From JBFWYO01 sp050186335 (GTDB lineage: Bacteria; Pseudomonadota; Alphaproteobacteria; Bin65): a stretch of DNA of 64,000 bases. The DNA lies in assembly GCA_050186335.1 (NCBI GenBank), contig JBFWYO010000012.1, positions 3,180 through 67,179 on the forward strand. The letters are read 5' to 3'. This document shows positions 35,517 to 44,597 of this stretch, piece after piece. The position numbers and the translations under genes were made by a program. Each line of letters starts with the position of its first letter. The stretch's first letter is position 1. Below the pieces are notes generated by a model. It made no database searches, was not told where the DNA came from, and worked only from the letters and a program-made list of their open reading frames with translations.

Positions 35517-38027
35517 TTGCCTGACCAACATCCCACCCCGCCCTTCGCCGCCTTCGACGAAATGGCGTCCGGCCGCGGCGTGATCCGGCCGCATTGGCGC
35601 GACTTGATCGCGACCGTCTGGAGCATGCCGCCCGGACAGATCGCCGAAAAGATGGCGCGCGCCCGCGCGCAGTTCGCCGAGGCCGACGAATTCCTGGCGA
35701 TCTACGGCAAGGAGACGCGCCGGCCCGCTTGGACGTTCGACCTGCTGCCGCTGATCCTGCCGGAAGCGGAGTGGCAGGGGTTGACCGAAGGGCTGGCGCA
35801 GCGCGCGCGGCTGCTCGACATGATCCTGGCGGACATTTACGGCCCGCAGGATCTGATCAAGGAACGATTCATCCCGCCGTATCTGGTTTACGCCAATCCG
35901 GAATTCCTACGGCCGATGCGCCACGTCAAGCCGATCGGCGGCGGCCCGTATCTTTATTTCTATGCCGCCGATCTGGTGCGCTCGCCCGACGGCGGCTGGC
36001 GCGTGTTCGCCGACCGCACGCAAGCGGCGGCCGGCGTCGGCTATGCGCTGCGCAACCGCCGCGTCATGGCGCGCACGTTCCCGGAAGTGTTTCGCGCCGC
36101 GCCGGTGCGCCGGCTGCAGCCGTTCGTCGATCAATGGCAGGACAGTCTGCGCCGCGTGGGATCGTCGCTGCACGCCGATCCGCATTCGGTGCTGCTGACG
36201 CCCGGGCCGTACAACAACGCCTATTTCGAGCACGTGTACCTGGCCCGCGAGCTGGGCATCACCTTGGCCCAGGGCTCGGACCTGACCGTGCGCGACGACA
36301 AGGTGTATCTGAAAACGCTCGAAGGCCTGTTGCGCATCGACGTCATCTATCGGCGGCTCGATGCCGCATTTGCCGATCCGCTGGAGCTGCGCGACGATTC
36401 CGCGCTCGGCATTGCCGGGCTGGTGCAGGCGCAGCGCGCCGGCAACGTCGCGGTCGTCAATATGCCGGGCTCGGCGGTGATCGAAACGCCGGCCTACGCG
36501 CCGTTCCTGCCTTCGATCGCGCGGCGTTTGTTGGGCGAGGAACTGAAGTTGCCGGCCGTCACCACCTGGTGGTGCGGCCAGGCCGCACCCCTGGCCGAAG
36601 TGAAATCGCGGCTCGAAGGCTTCGTTCTTCGGCCGGCCTTTGCGCCCGACCCGGAGCCGATCGAGGCGGAACGGCTGGACGCCACGAAGCGTGCGATGTT
36701 CGACATCGATCTGGCGACGCACCCGGAACGCTACGTGGCGCTCGAACGCGTCACGCACGGCGTGGTGCCGACGATGAGCGATGGCGGCATGGTGCCCCAG
36801 CCGATCGTCCTGCGCGTGGCGCTGGTCTGGCACGACGGCAATTGGCACGCGCTGCCCGGCGGCGTCGCCCGCGTCGTCGGCGCCGACAAGCTGTATCGCA
36901 GCACGTTGCGCCACGGCGGCATCGCCAAGGACGTGTGGGTGCTGACCGGCGAGCCGCAAGACGTATACGTGCCTTCGGCCAAGCGCAGCAGCGCGGACAC
37001 GCGCCGCGCCAAGGCGGCGCTGCAAAGCCGCGCGGCCGACGATCTGTATTGGCTGGGCCGATATGCCGAGCGGCTCGATACAGGCGCGCGGCTGTTTCGC
37101 GCGGTGTTGAATCGCATGGTGGGCGGCGGCCTGGGCGCGCGCGATTTCGCGGAGTTGAGTCTGCTGGCGCGCGCCTTGCAGCGCACCGGCTGGATCGAAC
37201 CGGCCGTGGCGGCGGCGCCCATCCACGGCGCGATGTTCTCGGGCGGCGTGATGCGCGTGGTCGCCGACACCGGCGCCATGCGCGACGTGCTCGATGCGCT
37301 CCGGCGGCTCGGTTTCGCGCTGCGCGACCGGCTGTCGGGCGACATGTGGCAGACGCTGAACTACCTCCAGACCCATGTCCGCGAGAATCTCGCCAAGAGC
37401 GAAGACGAGATGGACCGCATGCTCGACGCGCTCGACGATCTGGTGCGCACGGTAGCGGCGTTCGGCGGTTTGGTGGCGGAGAACATGGTGCGCGGCGCGG
37501 GCTGGCGGTTCCTCGACATGGGACGCCGGCTCGAGCGCGGCATCGCCATCGCGCGATCGGTGTCGGGCGTCACCGGCGGTTCCGCGCAGTATATCGAAGT
37601 CGGCCTGCGCCTGGCGCTCGAGCTGTGCGATTCGACCATCACTTATCGGACTCGCTATCCGACCGAGCCCCGCCCGGTACCGGCGCTGGATCTGATTCTG
37701 GCCGATCACGGCAATCCGCGCGCGCTGGTCTATCAATTGGCGCAGCTGCGCGATCATTTATCCGCATTGGCCTCGAACGGAGCGGCGGCGGCCGAGCCGC
37801 GGCACGTGGCCGAATTGGTCGATCTGGTCGCGGATTTTCCGCTCGATCAGATCGAGGGCGACAGGGAGACGACCAGTCTGGCGCCCGTGCTGGAATTGCT
37901 GGCCGGCGTGAATGAGGAATTGTCGGCGTTGTCGAACTCGATCACGCGCGGGTTCTTCTCGCACGTCACCTTGCCGCACACCTTGACCTTCAGCTCGCGA
38001 CCCTCGCTCGAATCGTTGCCGGCATGA
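35517..38027 (+). CDS. Circularly permuted ATP-grasp / alpha-E domain fusion
   Basis: About 836 residues joining two families that are often separate genes. The N-terminal part (to about residue 470) is a circularly permuted ATP-grasp ligase (DUF404/407: DIYGPQDLIKERFIPPYLVYANPEFLRP-like region, LTPGPYNNAYFEHVYLAREL). The C-terminal part is an alpha-E helical domain (DUF403: DDLYWLGRYAERLD, ENMVRGAGWRFLDMGRRLERG). ATP-grasp folds make amide bonds. The start is uncertain: TTG at 35517 is preferred, with TTG at 35433 and ATG at 35562 also in frame. Its stop overlaps the next start by 4 bases. Confidence 0.9.
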   Translation: MPDQHPTPPFAAFDEMASGRGVIRPHWRDLIATVWSMPPGQIAEKMARARAQFAEADEFLAIYGKETRRPAWTFDLLPLILPEAEWQGLTEGLAQRARLLDMILADIYGPQDLIKERFIPPYLVYANPEFLRPMRHVKPIGGGPYLYFYAADLVRSPDGGWRVFADRTQAAAGVGYALRNRRVMARTFPEVFRAAPVRRLQPFVDQWQDSLRRVGSSLHADPHSVLLTPGPYNNAYFEHVYLARELGITLAQGSDLTVRDDKVYLKTLEGLLRIDVIYRRLDAAFADPLELRDDSALGIAGLVQAQRAGNVAVVNMPGSAVIETPAYAPFLPSIARRLLGEELKLPAVTTWWCGQAAPLAEVKSRLEGFVLRPAFAPDPEPIEAERLDATKRAMFDIDLATHPERYVALERVTHGVVPTMSDGGMVPQPIVLRVALVWHDGNWHALPGGVARVVGADKLYRSTLRHGGIAKDVWVLTGEPQDVYVPSAKRSSADTRRAKAALQSRAADDLYWLGRYAERLDTGARLFRAVLNRMVGGGLGARDFAELSLLARALQRTGWIEPAVAAAPIHGAMFSGGVMRVVADTGAMRDVLDALRRLGFALRDRLSGDMWQTLNYLQTHVRENLAKSEDEMDRMLDALDDLVRTVAAFGGLVAENMVRGAGWRFLDMGRRLERGIAIARSVSGVTGGSAQYIEVGLRLALELCDSTITYRTRYPTEPRPVPALDLILADHGNPRALVYQLAQLRDHLSALASNGAAAAEPRHVAELVDLVADFPLDQIEGDRETTSLAPVLELLAGVNEELSALSNSITRGFFSHVTLPHTLTFSSRPSLESLPA

Positions 38028-38944
38028 CGCGCTATACGATCGAACATATCACCCGCTACATCTACGCGGCGCCGGTCGATCTCAGCCATCACCTGCTGCG
38101 CCTGACGCCGCCCACGATCGACCGGCAACGCGCCTCGGCGCATGTCGTCACGGTGACGCCGGAGCCGAGCCGAATCGATATCTTTCTCGATCATTTCGGC
38201 AACGAGGCGCGCCATGTGGCGATCCAGAAGCCGCACGATTCGTTCGCGGTGCAGGTCAACGCAGCGATCGAGATCACGCCGCGCCCGGCGGGATCGATCG
38301 ACCACGGCCCGGTCTGGACCGACGTGCGCGCGGAAATGATCGACGACGGCTTCCCGGACCAGCCGTCGGTCGCCGAATTCGTCTATTCCTCGCCGCTCGG
38401 CGCGCTCGACGACGAAGCGACCGCCTATGCCGCCGTTTCGTTTGCCGAGGACCGGCGCATCATTCCGGCGCTGCGGGACCTGACCGCGCGCATCTACGAC
38501 GAATTCGATTACGTGCCAGGGGTCACCAGCATCACCACGCCGGTCGCCGAGGTCATGGCCAAGCGCGAAGGCGTTTGCCAGGACTTCGCCCACGTGATGA
38601 TCGCCGGGCTGCGCGGCCTTGGCTTGCCGGCGCGCTATGTGTCCGGCTATCTGCGCACGCGGCGCAAGAACGATAGCGAGGACAATCGCGGCGCGGACGC
38701 GAGCCACGCCTGGGTTTCGGTGTGGTGCGGCAAGCAGCTCGGCTGGATCGATTTCGACCCGACGAACAATCTATTGGTCGACGACCAGCACATCGTGCTG
38801 GCGCACGGGCGGGATTTTTCCGACGTGACCCCGCTGCGCGGCGTCATTCTCGGCGGCGGCGAGCACGGGTTCGAGGTGCGCGTGACGGTGACGCCGCTGG
38901 ACGATGCGCCGGCTGGCAACGGGGCTACGAGCACGGGCGCCTAG
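38024..38944 (+). CDS. Transglutaminase family protein
   Basis: A 306-residue cytoplasmic protein with the bacterial transglutaminase N-terminal beta domain (residues 1-95) and a transglutaminase-like catalytic domain. The triad is visible: Cys in EGVCQDFAHV, His in ADASHAWVSVW and Asp in WIDFDPTNN. Such enzymes usually act as amide-hydrolysing proteases. The ATG overlaps the ATP-grasp/alpha-E stop by 4 bases. It completes the three-gene cluster; a proteasome-type (Anbu) peptidase, sometimes seen with it, is not here. Confidence 0.93.
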   Translation: MTRYTIEHITRYIYAAPVDLSHHLLRLTPPTIDRQRASAHVVTVTPEPSRIDIFLDHFGNEARHVAIQKPHDSFAVQVNAAIEITPRPAGSIDHGPVWTDVRAEMIDDGFPDQPSVAEFVYSSPLGALDDEATAYAAVSFAEDRRIIPALRDLTARIYDEFDYVPGVTSITTPVAEVMAKREGVCQDFAHVMIAGLRGLGLPARYVSGYLRTRRKNDSEDNRGADASHAWVSVWCGKQLGWIDFDPTNNLLVDDQHIVLAHGRDFSDVTPLRGVILGGGEHGFEVRVTVTPLDDAPAGNGATSTGA

Positions 38945-39072
38945 CCGCCCCGTGCATTCGGCCTGCGGGCCGCGAACCGGTCGTCGTTGCACCGAATCCT
39001 GCCGCTTACCGGAGCCGAGATAATCGCTTAAACTGATATTTCGATCGCGGGCATGCCTTGGGGGAGACGGCC

Positions 39073-41697
39073 ATGGCACGAAAAGCAGCGAAACGAAAGC
39101 GTCGGCCCGGCGGCCCGCAGCCGCCGACAGGCGGCGCGCGGCGCGGTACCTGGTGGCAGACGCCCTCGACCGTCGTGCAGCGCGACGGCAGCGGGGCGCT
39201 GCGCCACATCGCGCACCTGCAAAATCCCTTCACCGACCCGGGCGCGAAAACGCCCGAAGCATTGGTTTTGGCCTATTTGCGCAGCGGCATCGGCGCGGCA
39301 TTCGGGCTGACCCGAGACCATCTCGACCGGCTGGCCAAGCAGCTGCAGTCGGCGGTGCCCGGCGCCGGCATTACCGACGAATTTCAGTTCGTGCGCCCGT
39401 CGCGCGAGATCCGGCGCGAGACCGCGGGCACGCTGCACCTCGAATCGACGATCGTCACGATCAAACAGGCGATCAATCTGCCGGACCTCGATCCGAAGCA
39501 GGCCACCGACATCTGGCAGTGTGGATTGCGCGTGGCGGTCGGCCATGGCGCCGACGGGATCAAGCGCATCCATGCGATCGGCGGCGCGGTGCGCACCGCG
39601 ATACAGCTCGCGCCGCCGGCCATCGACAGCCAGTTCTTCAAGGAATTCACCAAGGATCAGCTTGCCGCGCTGCTCAATCAATCGATCGATATCCCAGTGC
39701 CGTTTCGGTTTCCCAAGTACGTCCTGCCGGCTCAGCTCGACGGCGCCGAGCCGTCGCCCGCAATGCGCGACCAGGACATTCCCGTGTGGGCTATCTTCGC
39801 CGCCGATCAAAACGCCCATGAGCCGATTCCGCGCCGCATCTTCGTTGCCGCGCCGGGCGTGATCGTTGCCATGCAGGATCTCGTCTCGTGCGGCGTCGGA
39901 TCGATTTTCCGCATCGATCCGATGAGCCGCACCGGCAACCGCCTGCGCGATGTCGAGAATGTCGGGCTTCGTCCGAGCCTGCCGAGCGCGACCCTCGACT
40001 ATTGGCGCGACGACGTGACGCTCCAGGATAATCCGGTGCACGACGCGGAGACCGGGACGATCACCGGCGACCTGATTCGCCTGGTACCGTACCACCCCGT
40101 GCGCACGCGACTGCCGGCGCCGGACGCGTCGGGCAACTATCGTTGGCCCTCGCGCACCGACGGCATCGAGCGCCCCAACGATCCCACCCGCATCGACGGA
40201 TTTGCCGCAGTCAGCGCCTACCATCATTGCAATCAGATGTTCCGGCTGGTCGAGCGTTTCGGCTTTGCGCTCGACGAGTATTTCCGACCGGAGCCGTTCC
40301 CCGAAGCCCCGGCGCAGTTTCCGATGACCGTGTATCCGCGCGCCGCCATCATGCCGGGTCCGGCCGCCGACGGACATTCGATGGGCGGCCAGGTGATGCA
40401 GGATCCGCACTTCAAGTTCCGCACCGCCGACATTCGCTTCGCCCTGGCCGACATGGCCGACCCGATCAATCCGCTCGGGATCGCCGCCGACAATCGATGG
40501 GCCTGGCACGAATTTGGCCATGTTTTGTTGGTCGCCGGCCAGAACGCGCTGGAGTTCAGCTTCGCGCACAGCATGGGCGACGCGCTGGCCGCGATCATGT
40601 GCGATCCGGAATCGGCATTCGCCGAGGCCCGCAGTGCGGGCGATTCAAGCGGGCCGTGGGGCCTTACCTATCCCTGGGAACTCGGCGAACTGCGCCGACA
40701 CGACCGCCTGCCGGCAGACGGCTGGTCATGGCACGGCGCGATCTATCGGCGCGCGCGCTATCCGCGCGTCGACGACCCGTGGGGTTATTGGGCCGAGCAG
40801 CTCGTGTCATCGAGCCTGTTCCGCCTGTATCGCGCGCTCGGCGGCGATGCGCGACTGCCCGGCGCGCCGGGCGGCGCGGATCCGGCGCGCCGGCGCGTGG
40901 CGGCGCGGCACACGGCCTACCTGATCGTGCGTGCGGCCAAGTCACTGGCCGACGCGTCGATCGCGCCGATCTACGACGCGACCGAATTCGCCGCCGACCT
41001 GCAGGCCGCCGACATTGCAACGCCGCGGCTCGACTACCGCGATACCGATCCGGCCGACCTCGCGCCCGCCTTCGCGCGCACCGGCGGCACCCTGCCGAAG
41101 GTGATTCGCTGGGCGTTCGAGCGCCAGGGCATGTATCCGCAGCCGGACACGGCGGCGACATCCGACGGATCGGGCGCGCCGCCCGAGATCGACGTCTTTA
41201 TCGACGACGGGCGCCGGGGCGAATACGGCTTCACCGACAATTGGCAGGCCACCGCGCAGGCGCTGTGGGTGCGCCGCCGGCACGACGGTATGTCGGGTTA
41301 TCAGAACCCCAAGGCGAACAAGACGAACTATGTTTACCTGAACGTGACCAATCGCGGCTTTGCGCCCGCCGCGCACACCAGGGTCGTGATCTATGCCGCG
41401 CCGGACTCGGCCGCCGCCGCGTGGACGCCGGCGCAATGGACCGAACTCAAGCTGGCGTCGGGCGGCTCCAACGACAAAACGATCGCCCCCGGTCGGACCA
41501 GACGCTTCGGCCCGTTCGAATGGGATCGCCCGGTTACGGGGACCTACGCGCTGATCGCCAAAGTGTCCGCGCCGGGGGACCTGCCGAACGTGGACGTGGC
41601 GGGCTATCCCTGCGCCAGTGCTCATGTGTCGCTCGCGGAGTTGGTGCCCTACGACAACAATCTCGGCCTGCGCGCGGGCATCGCGGTCGTCCGCTAG
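39073..41697 (+). CDS. Large HEFGH gluzincin-like metallopeptidase
   Basis: An 874-residue protein with a basic, non-signal N-terminus (MARKAAKRKRRPGG). The zinc motif HEFGH is at residues 479-483 in NRWAWHEFGHVLLVAG, followed by LEFSFAHSMGDALAAIMCDPES, where an acidic residue may be the third ligand as in gluzincins. The C-terminal 130 residues look like a CARDB/Ig-type beta domain (YVYLNVTNRGFAPAAHTRVVIYA). The N-terminal 450 residues match nothing I know. With no export signal, it either works inside the cell or leaves by another route. It converges on the PAP2 gene. Confidence 0.75.
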   Translation: MARKAAKRKRRPGGPQPPTGGARRGTWWQTPSTVVQRDGSGALRHIAHLQNPFTDPGAKTPEALVLAYLRSGIGAAFGLTRDHLDRLAKQLQSAVPGAGITDEFQFVRPSREIRRETAGTLHLESTIVTIKQAINLPDLDPKQATDIWQCGLRVAVGHGADGIKRIHAIGGAVRTAIQLAPPAIDSQFFKEFTKDQLAALLNQSIDIPVPFRFPKYVLPAQLDGAEPSPAMRDQDIPVWAIFAADQNAHEPIPRRIFVAAPGVIVAMQDLVSCGVGSIFRIDPMSRTGNRLRDVENVGLRPSLPSATLDYWRDDVTLQDNPVHDAETGTITGDLIRLVPYHPVRTRLPAPDASGNYRWPSRTDGIERPNDPTRIDGFAAVSAYHHCNQMFRLVERFGFALDEYFRPEPFPEAPAQFPMTVYPRAAIMPGPAADGHSMGGQVMQDPHFKFRTADIRFALADMADPINPLGIAADNRWAWHEFGHVLLVAGQNALEFSFAHSMGDALAAIMCDPESAFAEARSAGDSSGPWGLTYPWELGELRRHDRLPADGWSWHGAIYRRARYPRVDDPWGYWAEQLVSSSLFRLYRALGGDARLPGAPGGADPARRRVAARHTAYLIVRAAKSLADASIAPIYDATEFAADLQAADIATPRLDYRDTDPADLAPAFARTGGTLPKVIRWAFERQGMYPQPDTAATSDGSGAPPEIDVFIDDGRRGEYGFTDNWQATAQALWVRRRHDGMSGYQNPKANKTNYVYLNVTNRGFAPAAHTRVVIYAAPDSAAAAWTPAQWTELKLASGGSNDKTIAPGRTRRFGPFEWDRPVTGTYALIAKVSAPGDLPNVDVAGYPCASAHVSLAELVPYDNNLGLRAGIAVVR

Positions 41698-41704
41698 CGG
41701 CCCG

Positions 41705-42580
41705 TCACCACTCGCGGTTTTTCGCGTTGTCGCGAATCAGCTCGAATTCCGGGCAAGTCGCCGCCAGCCATCGGGCCAGGCACTTGCCGGCGAGCAACCG
41801 GCCGAACTCGCTGTCGGACTCGTAGTGAAAGCCGGCGCGTTCGCGATTGAGCGCGATGCGGTCGGCCAGCCACTCGAGTTCGCCGTGATACTCCGCGGGC
41901 ACCACAAGCTTGAGGCATTCGGCGAGCAGCTTGCTCGAGGTCGCATGCCCGCTCGGAAATGCCGGATGACCCGGCGGGCCGAACGGCGCCATCAAGCCCG
42001 GGCAGATTTGCGTCGGCCGCGCGCGCGCGTATTTGTTCTTGTAGAACACCGCAATCAGTTCGCCGACGCGCGTGGTCAATTCGATGAGCGTCGAAGTCCA
42101 CGGCTTGGCGCCGCGCGTGATCCCCAGCAGCGCCAGGAAATAACCGGTGGCGCCGTCGTGCTGGCTCAGAATCTCCTGCATGTAACGCTCGCGCTCGTCG
42201 CGCATCAACGCCTGCAGCCGTCCGATTTCGCCCTGGATGAACAGGCTCGGGTTCGGCCGCCGCCAGGTGAAGCATTCGAGCGTCTGCTCTTCCTGCGTGC
42301 TGACGAGATTCTGCCAGTTCACCTTGGCGGCGAATTCGCCGAATGCGAGGGCCGAGCGGGTGCGATGATCCCACGACCGGTGGTCCCACGCGGCGGACAG
42401 ATGCAATGTACTCGGAAAACTGGGCGGGGCGCCGGGGCCGAGCGCGAAAAAGAGCGATGTCGGCCTGACATCGAGATCGCCCGAAACGGCGCCGAAGCCG
42501 CCGCCGCCCGCGTTCCCGCCGCCATAGCCGTAGCCATAGCCGTAACCGTACCCATAGCCGTAGCCATACCCGTAGCCCAT
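41705..42580 (-). CDS. PAP2/vanadium haloperoxidase-like protein with Gly-Tyr repeat N-terminus
   Basis: A 291-residue protein. The phosphatase/haloperoxidase motifs are complete: KYARARPTQ (K-x6-RP type), FPSGHATSS and NRERAGFHYESD (R-x5-H plus Asp). This is the soluble acid-phosphatase or vanadium-haloperoxidase architecture, not the membrane PAP2 type. It begins with nine Gly-Tyr dipeptides followed by a glycine-rich stretch. The repeat is written with mixed codons (GGC/GGG/GGT and TAC/TAT), so it is kept at the protein level. No signal peptide. It is last of three minus-strand genes behind the cyclase. Confidence 0.85.
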   Translation of the reverse strand: MGYGYGYGYGYGYGYGYGYGGGNAGGGGFGAVSGDLDVRPTSLFFALGPGAPPSFPSTLHLSAAWDHRSWDHRTRSALAFGEFAAKVNWQNLVSTQEEQTLECFTWRRPNPSLFIQGEIGRLQALMRDERERYMQEILSQHDGATGYFLALLGITRGAKPWTSTLIELTTRVGELIAVFYKNKYARARPTQICPGLMAPFGPPGHPAFPSGHATSSKLLAECLKLVVPAEYHGELEWLADRIALNRERAGFHYESDSEFGRLLAGKCLARWLAATCPEFELIRDNAKNREW

Positions 42581-42627
42581 GGTTCCCTCCTCGATCTAAT
42601 CGGTCGTTATGCGTGCTCCCATGCCCG

Positions 42628-44439
42628 TCATGGCGGCAACCCGGCCGCCAGCAATTGCTCCGCGAACAGCTTCCGCCGTTCGGTATCTCTCAGCGGGTAG
42701 CGCTCGATATAGGGCGTCACCCGAAACGTCGGCTGCAATTCGATCATGTGGCGCGCCAACGCGCGCGCCTCGTCCAGTTCGCCGACCGCGACCAGGGCCA
42801 CGATCAGATTGCGCAGATTGGCCGTCAGATTAGGGTTGGCCGCCATGCTCTTGCGGCCCCAGCGCACGGAATCTTCGTAGGTTCCGTTGATGTAGTGCGC
42901 CATCGCGAGGATGCCCTGATAGAACGGCGCGTAGGGATCGAGCGGCGACAGGCGCAGCGCGTATTCCGCGCGTGTCACCGCCTGGGCGCATTCGCCCAAA
43001 TAGAAATACGTCGGCGCGCTGAGCGCCCAGGCGACCGCGGAATTCGGGCTTGCCGTCAGCGCGCGGTCGAAGGCTTCGACGGCCTGTTCGTACTTGCGAA
43101 ACAGGAACGACATGGCGTGGCCGTAGATCGCCAGCGCCAGCGGATCCGACGAATCCTCTTCCAGCGCCAACTCTGCGCAGCGTTGAGCTTCGCGCGTATG
43201 CGCCTCGATATCGTGCGAATAACCCTCGCCGACGCGCAGGATGTAGCACTTCGCCAGTAGCGCATAGGCGGTGGCGTAATGCGGGTCGAGTTTGAGCGCC
43301 TGCTCGAGCAGCGACTGGGCCAACACGAAATCCCGTTCGCCGATCCGGTACAGGCGGTACATCGCCTTGAGCACCAGGTCGTAGGCATCCAGGCTTTCGG
43401 GCGGCTTGCGCATGGCGCGCTGCAGCTCGGTATTGCGCAGATGCGGGACCAGCGAATAGGCGATCTTGCCGGCGATCAGGCTCTGCACCGCGAATAGTTC
43501 GGAGTCGCGGATTTCCTGCCGGTCGGTCCAGATCACCGAGCGGGTTTCCGCGTCGCTGAACTCGGTGACGATGCGCAACTGGTTGCCGGTGTGCGCGACG
43601 CTGCCGGTCAGCAAATAACGGACACCAAGCCGCGCGCCGGCGGTGCCGGCATCCGCCAAATCATCGCTGAGCGCCAGGGACGAGCTGCTCGAGACGACGA
43701 ACAGTTCGCGGAAGCTGGCCAAGGTCGCGATGACGTCGCAGGCGAAGCCGGCGGCGAAATAGCGATCTTCCGGATTCGTGCCCAGACTGCGCAACGGCAA
43801 GACCGCAATGGATGGCCGACGCGCCGCCGCGCTCGGCGTTGCGACGGTCAGCGCCCGCGCGCCGGCCGGCCCGGAAATGGCGAACGCATGCACCGGACGC
43901 TTGATGTTCTTCAGCGCCAGATCGCCGAGATCGCGCGCGGTATAACTGAGCACGTGGCGCACCTGATCGTGCACCGCCGACGAAATGACCATGCCGCCGG
44001 GCTCGCTGAACTCCTGCAACCGCGCCGCGATATTCACACCGTCGCCGGCAATGTCGGCGCCTTCGGAGATGACGTCGCCCAGATGCACCGCGATGCGCAG
44101 GCGCAGCGGCCGCTTATGCCCGCCGGCCAGGGCGCTGCCGGCCAATTGCTGCTGCACGTCGATGCCCCACAGGACGGCTTCCTGAACGCTGCGGAATTCG
44201 ACCAGCAGCCCGTCGCCCAGATCCTTGACCAACCTGCCTTCGTGAAAGCCGATGACCGGCTCGATCAGCTGGGCGCGCAACTCGCGCCAGCGCCGATGCG
44301 TCTCCTGCTCGTCGGCTTCCATGAGGCCGGAATAGCCGACCACGTCGGCAAAGGCGATCGCCGCCAATCGACGCGACCGGCCGTTCGGCGCCGGCGCGAT
44401 GGCGCCCGTTTGCAACGCTGTCGTTCCGCCCACGCCCAT
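42628..44439 (-). CDS. Class III adenylate cyclase with TPR domain
   Basis: A 603-residue protein. The N-terminal class III nucleotidyl cyclase domain (residues about 25-190) keeps both metal aspartates (AFADVVGYSGLM and LVKDLGDGLLVEF). A TolB-like segment follows (SIAVLPLRSLGTNPEDRYFAAGFACDVIATLA), then a C-terminal TPR solenoid (about 350-580). This architecture is abundant in Bradyrhizobium-like bacteria and makes cAMP in response to unknown cues. No membrane segment is evident. The gene lies 158 bases behind the AAA+ ATPase gene and 47 bases before the PAP2 gene, all on the minus strand. Confidence 0.9.
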   Translation of the reverse strand: MGVGGTTALQTGAIAPAPNGRSRRLAAIAFADVVGYSGLMEADEQETHRRWRELRAQLIEPVIGFHEGRLVKDLGDGLLVEFRSVQEAVLWGIDVQQQLAGSALAGGHKRPLRLRIAVHLGDVISEGADIAGDGVNIAARLQEFSEPGGMVISSAVHDQVRHVLSYTARDLGDLALKNIKRPVHAFAISGPAGARALTVATPSAAARRPSIAVLPLRSLGTNPEDRYFAAGFACDVIATLASFRELFVVSSSSSLALSDDLADAGTAGARLGVRYLLTGSVAHTGNQLRIVTEFSDAETRSVIWTDRQEIRDSELFAVQSLIAGKIAYSLVPHLRNTELQRAMRKPPESLDAYDLVLKAMYRLYRIGERDFVLAQSLLEQALKLDPHYATAYALLAKCYILRVGEGYSHDIEAHTREAQRCAELALEEDSSDPLALAIYGHAMSFLFRKYEQAVEAFDRALTASPNSAVAWALSAPTYFYLGECAQAVTRAEYALRLSPLDPYAPFYQGILAMAHYINGTYEDSVRWGRKSMAANPNLTANLRNLIVALVAVGELDEARALARHMIELQPTFRVTPYIERYPLRDTERRKLFAEQLLAAGLPP

Positions 44440-44490
44440 CGATCTTCGGCCCCTGTGGTGCCGCCGTGGCTGCGCTCAAGAAGCGATTCG

Positions 44491-44512
44491 ATATTACGAC
44501 TTCAATATTACG
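44491..44512. repeat. Direct repeat ATATTACG ahead of the cyclase gene
   Basis: ATATTACG occurs at 44491-44498 and 44505-44512, 14 bases apart, in the A+T-rich part of the 158-base gap between the AAA+ ATPase gene and the cyclase gene. It lies about 50-70 bases upstream of the cyclase start and may be part of its promoter or an activator site. Function is inferred from position only. Confidence 0.35.
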
Positions 44513-44597
44513 CCTTGAGGGCTAACAAAAGATAGAGTCGGGCCGGCAAATATCACCGTCCGAGCGGCTTCCGCGTGGCCCGGGCGCCACCGGCAAA

